From NCBI GenBank assembly GCA_943330925.2, contig CALQJP020000172.1:1-5789 (forward strand): a stretch of DNA of 5,789 nucleotides, written 5' to 3'. The notes beneath the pieces are model-generated. The model did not search any database, was not told where the DNA came from, and saw nothing but the letters and a program-made list of their open reading frames with translations. Of this stretch, positions 5,076-5,789 are shown in pieces; positions within the stretch are counted from its first letter, which is position 1; the number at the start of each line of letters is the position of its first letter. Both the position numbers and the translations under genes were made by a program. The DNA comes from Chryseobacterium gleum (GTDB taxonomy: Bacteria > Bacteroidota > Bacteroidia > Flavobacteriales_D > Sanyastnellaceae).

Positions 5076-5083
5076 CGAATGTA
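5076..5083 (-). promoter_or_regulatory. Possible -7 element for the aminotransferase gene
   Basis: TACATTCG on the minus strand differs from TAnnTTTG at one defined position, the same T-to-C change seen before higB. It lies 25 bases before the ATG. No TTTG was found at the -33 distance, and there is no Shine-Dalgarno sequence before the ATG, so support is weak. Confidence 0.3.
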
Positions 5084-5104
5084 TCAATGGGCGGGGTGCC
5101 ACAG

Positions 5105-5133
5105 GTGTGAAGTTATTATGATTGTTTTCACAC
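5105..5133. promoter_or_regulatory. GTGTGAA/TTCACAC dyad upstream of the aminotransferase gene
   Basis: The 7-base arms GTGTGAA (5105-5111) and TTCACAC (5127-5133) are perfect reverse complements separated by 15 AT-rich bases. Centre-to-centre spacing is 22 bases, about two helical turns, which suits a dimeric regulator binding one DNA face. As RNA it could instead be a weak hairpin following the large hflX stem. It lies just upstream of the weak -7 element of the aminotransferase gene. Confidence 0.35.
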
Positions 5134-5135
5134 TC

Positions 5136-5203
5136 CCCCTCGACTTCGCTCGGGGACCGCCCTCGGCTTGCTCGGGGGGCGGTCCCCGAGCGAAGTCGAG
5201 GGG
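5136..5203. repeat. Perfect 27-bp inverted repeat directly after the hflX stop codon
   Basis: Bases 5136-5162 and 5177-5203 are perfect reverse complements (27 bp, GC-rich) around a 14-base loop. The arms contain the unit CCCTCGACTTCGCTCGGGG (5137-5155). A near copy, CCCTCGGCTTGCTCGGGG (5160-5177), spans the loop, and the inverted copy is in the right arm. The right arm ends at the base before the hflX stop triplet (5206-5204). The minus-strand transcript continues GAGTGTGAAAAC after the stem, with no U tract, so it is not a classic intrinsic terminator, though such a stem should impede polymerase or 3' exonucleases. It resembles the REP-like intergenic elements of Bacteroidota; I recall translated forms such as PSTSLGDRPP in spurious predicted proteins. 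Confidence 0.9.
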
Positions 5204-5789
5204 CTATTCCATTGGGAAAAGGAAGTCGTTGTGCGGGAATCGCGTAATGTGTATCTGACGCACGCGCTCATACAAGGTGTCGCGCAGTTGATCGATGTTG
5301 TTTTTTTTGGCGGCAGAGATGAAAACAACGTCGGAGTTTTGCAGGCGCGACATCCAAGTGCGCTGCAACTCCTCGAGAGTAATGTTTTCGCGCGTTGGCG
5401 GCGTCAGGTCGTCCTCCGCTTTCGGCACATGGGTGTATGCGTCGATTTTGTTGAAGATGACCATCGTTGGTTTATCACCAACACCTATTTCGCGGAGTGT
5501 ATCATTCACCACGTTGAAATGATCTTCAAACTGCGGGTGCGAAATGTCGACCACATGCACGAGCAAGTCGGCCTCGCGGGTTTCATCGAGTGTACTCTTG
5601 AACGACTCTATCAGTTGGTGTGGCAGCTTGCGTATGAAGCCCACAGTATCGGTAAGCAGAAAAGGCAAGTTGTGCACTACAATTTTTCGCACGGTGGTAT
5701 CAAGCGTTGCAAAGAGTTTGTTCTCGGCAAATACATCACTCTTCGAAAGCATGTTCATGATAGTGCTCTTGCCCACGTTGGTGTAACCC
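5204..5789 (-). CDS. hflX: HflX-type ribosome-associated GTPase (partial, C-terminal part)
   Basis: About 194 residues are present; the gene enters at the window edge in the middle of its P-loop. G1 is GYTNVGKST (the first nine residues), followed by the switch-I region LFATLDTTVR, G3 in LLTDTVGFIRKLPHQL, the HflX-characteristic ESFKSTLDETREADLLVHVVDIS, G4 FNKID and a G5-like ISAAK. A short C-terminal tail ends FLFPME. HflX binds the 50S subunit and splits stalled or stressed ribosomes. In the family the P-loop is preceded by an N-terminal domain of about 200 residues, which lies outside the window. The switch-I TLDTTVR differs slightly from the usual TLDPTTR. The TAG at 5206-5204 is immediately followed by the 27-bp hairpin repeat. 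Identification as HflX rather than another Obg-group GTPase is firm from the VGFIRKLPH and STLDE stretches. Confidence 0.96.
   Translation of the reverse strand, partial: GYTNVGKSTIMNMLSKSDVFAENKLFATLDTTVRKIVVHNLPFLLTDTVGFIRKLPHQLIESFKSTLDETREADLLVHVVDISHPQFEDHFNVVNDTLREIGVGDKPTMVIFNKIDAYTHVPKAEDDLTPPTRENITLEELQRTWMSRLQNSDVVFISAAKKNNIDQLRDTLYERVRQIHITRFPHNDFLFPME

Noticed and set aside
5136..5203. Intrinsic terminator of hflX
   Set aside because: The stem is strong, but the minus-strand transcript continues GAGTGTGAAAAC with no U tract, so the canonical model is not met. It is annotated as a repeat that may still affect the transcript end.
5128..5328. Open frame of 66 codons on the minus strand across the hflX 3' end and hairpin
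   Set aside because: It overlaps hflX in another frame, and its C-terminal half is simply the translated repeat (a PSTSLGDRPP-like string), a typical false gene.

Overview
The window looks like chromosomal DNA from a member of the Bacteroidota. Three things point there. Candidate promoters fit the phylum's TAnnTTTG -7 element: TATCTTTG before clpX and TATTTTTG before the mannose-1-phosphate guanylyltransferase gene. Start codons have weak or no Shine-Dalgarno sequences. The gene boundaries carry short-period and hairpin repeats of a kind I recall from Bacteroidota genomes. The assignment comes from reading the sequence, not from a database search.

Every supported gene is on the minus strand, so transcription runs from high to low coordinates. 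In that order: the 3' half of hflX (ribosome-associated GTPase, entering at its P-loop); a complete class I/II PLP-dependent aminotransferase; a complete mannose-1-phosphate guanylyltransferase; a complete clpX; a two-gene type II toxin-antitoxin module with the toxin (HigB/RelE-like, Gp49 family) before the antitoxin (HigA-like XRE repressor); and the first 21 codons of a secreted protein of unknown function, visible only as a signal peptide. These genes do not form one pathway. HflX and ClpX concern ribosome and protein quality control, the guanylyltransferase supplies GDP-mannose, the aminotransferase is general amino-acid metabolism, and the toxin-antitoxin pair is an accessory cassette.

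The most unusual content lies between the genes. Each of the five stop codons in the window has a repeat with internal symmetry or short-period structure overlapping it or within about 13 bases downstream. higA has a CTCTGTG hairpin. clpX and the guanylyltransferase gene each have a dyad built of 7-base RTGAYYA units around a shared core. The aminotransferase gene has a CAACNNN heptad array that supplies its last codons and its stop. hflX has a perfect 27-bp stem directly after its stop. Several arrays carry TGA in nearly every 7-base unit, so they place stops in all three frames.

The toxin-antitoxin module has a perfect 18-bp palindrome lying between, and touching, its candidate -33 and -7 elements, a textbook position for autorepression. 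The 385 bases between the toxin gene and clpX hold this operator, some weaker dyads and one of the heptad dyads, but no gene that I can support.
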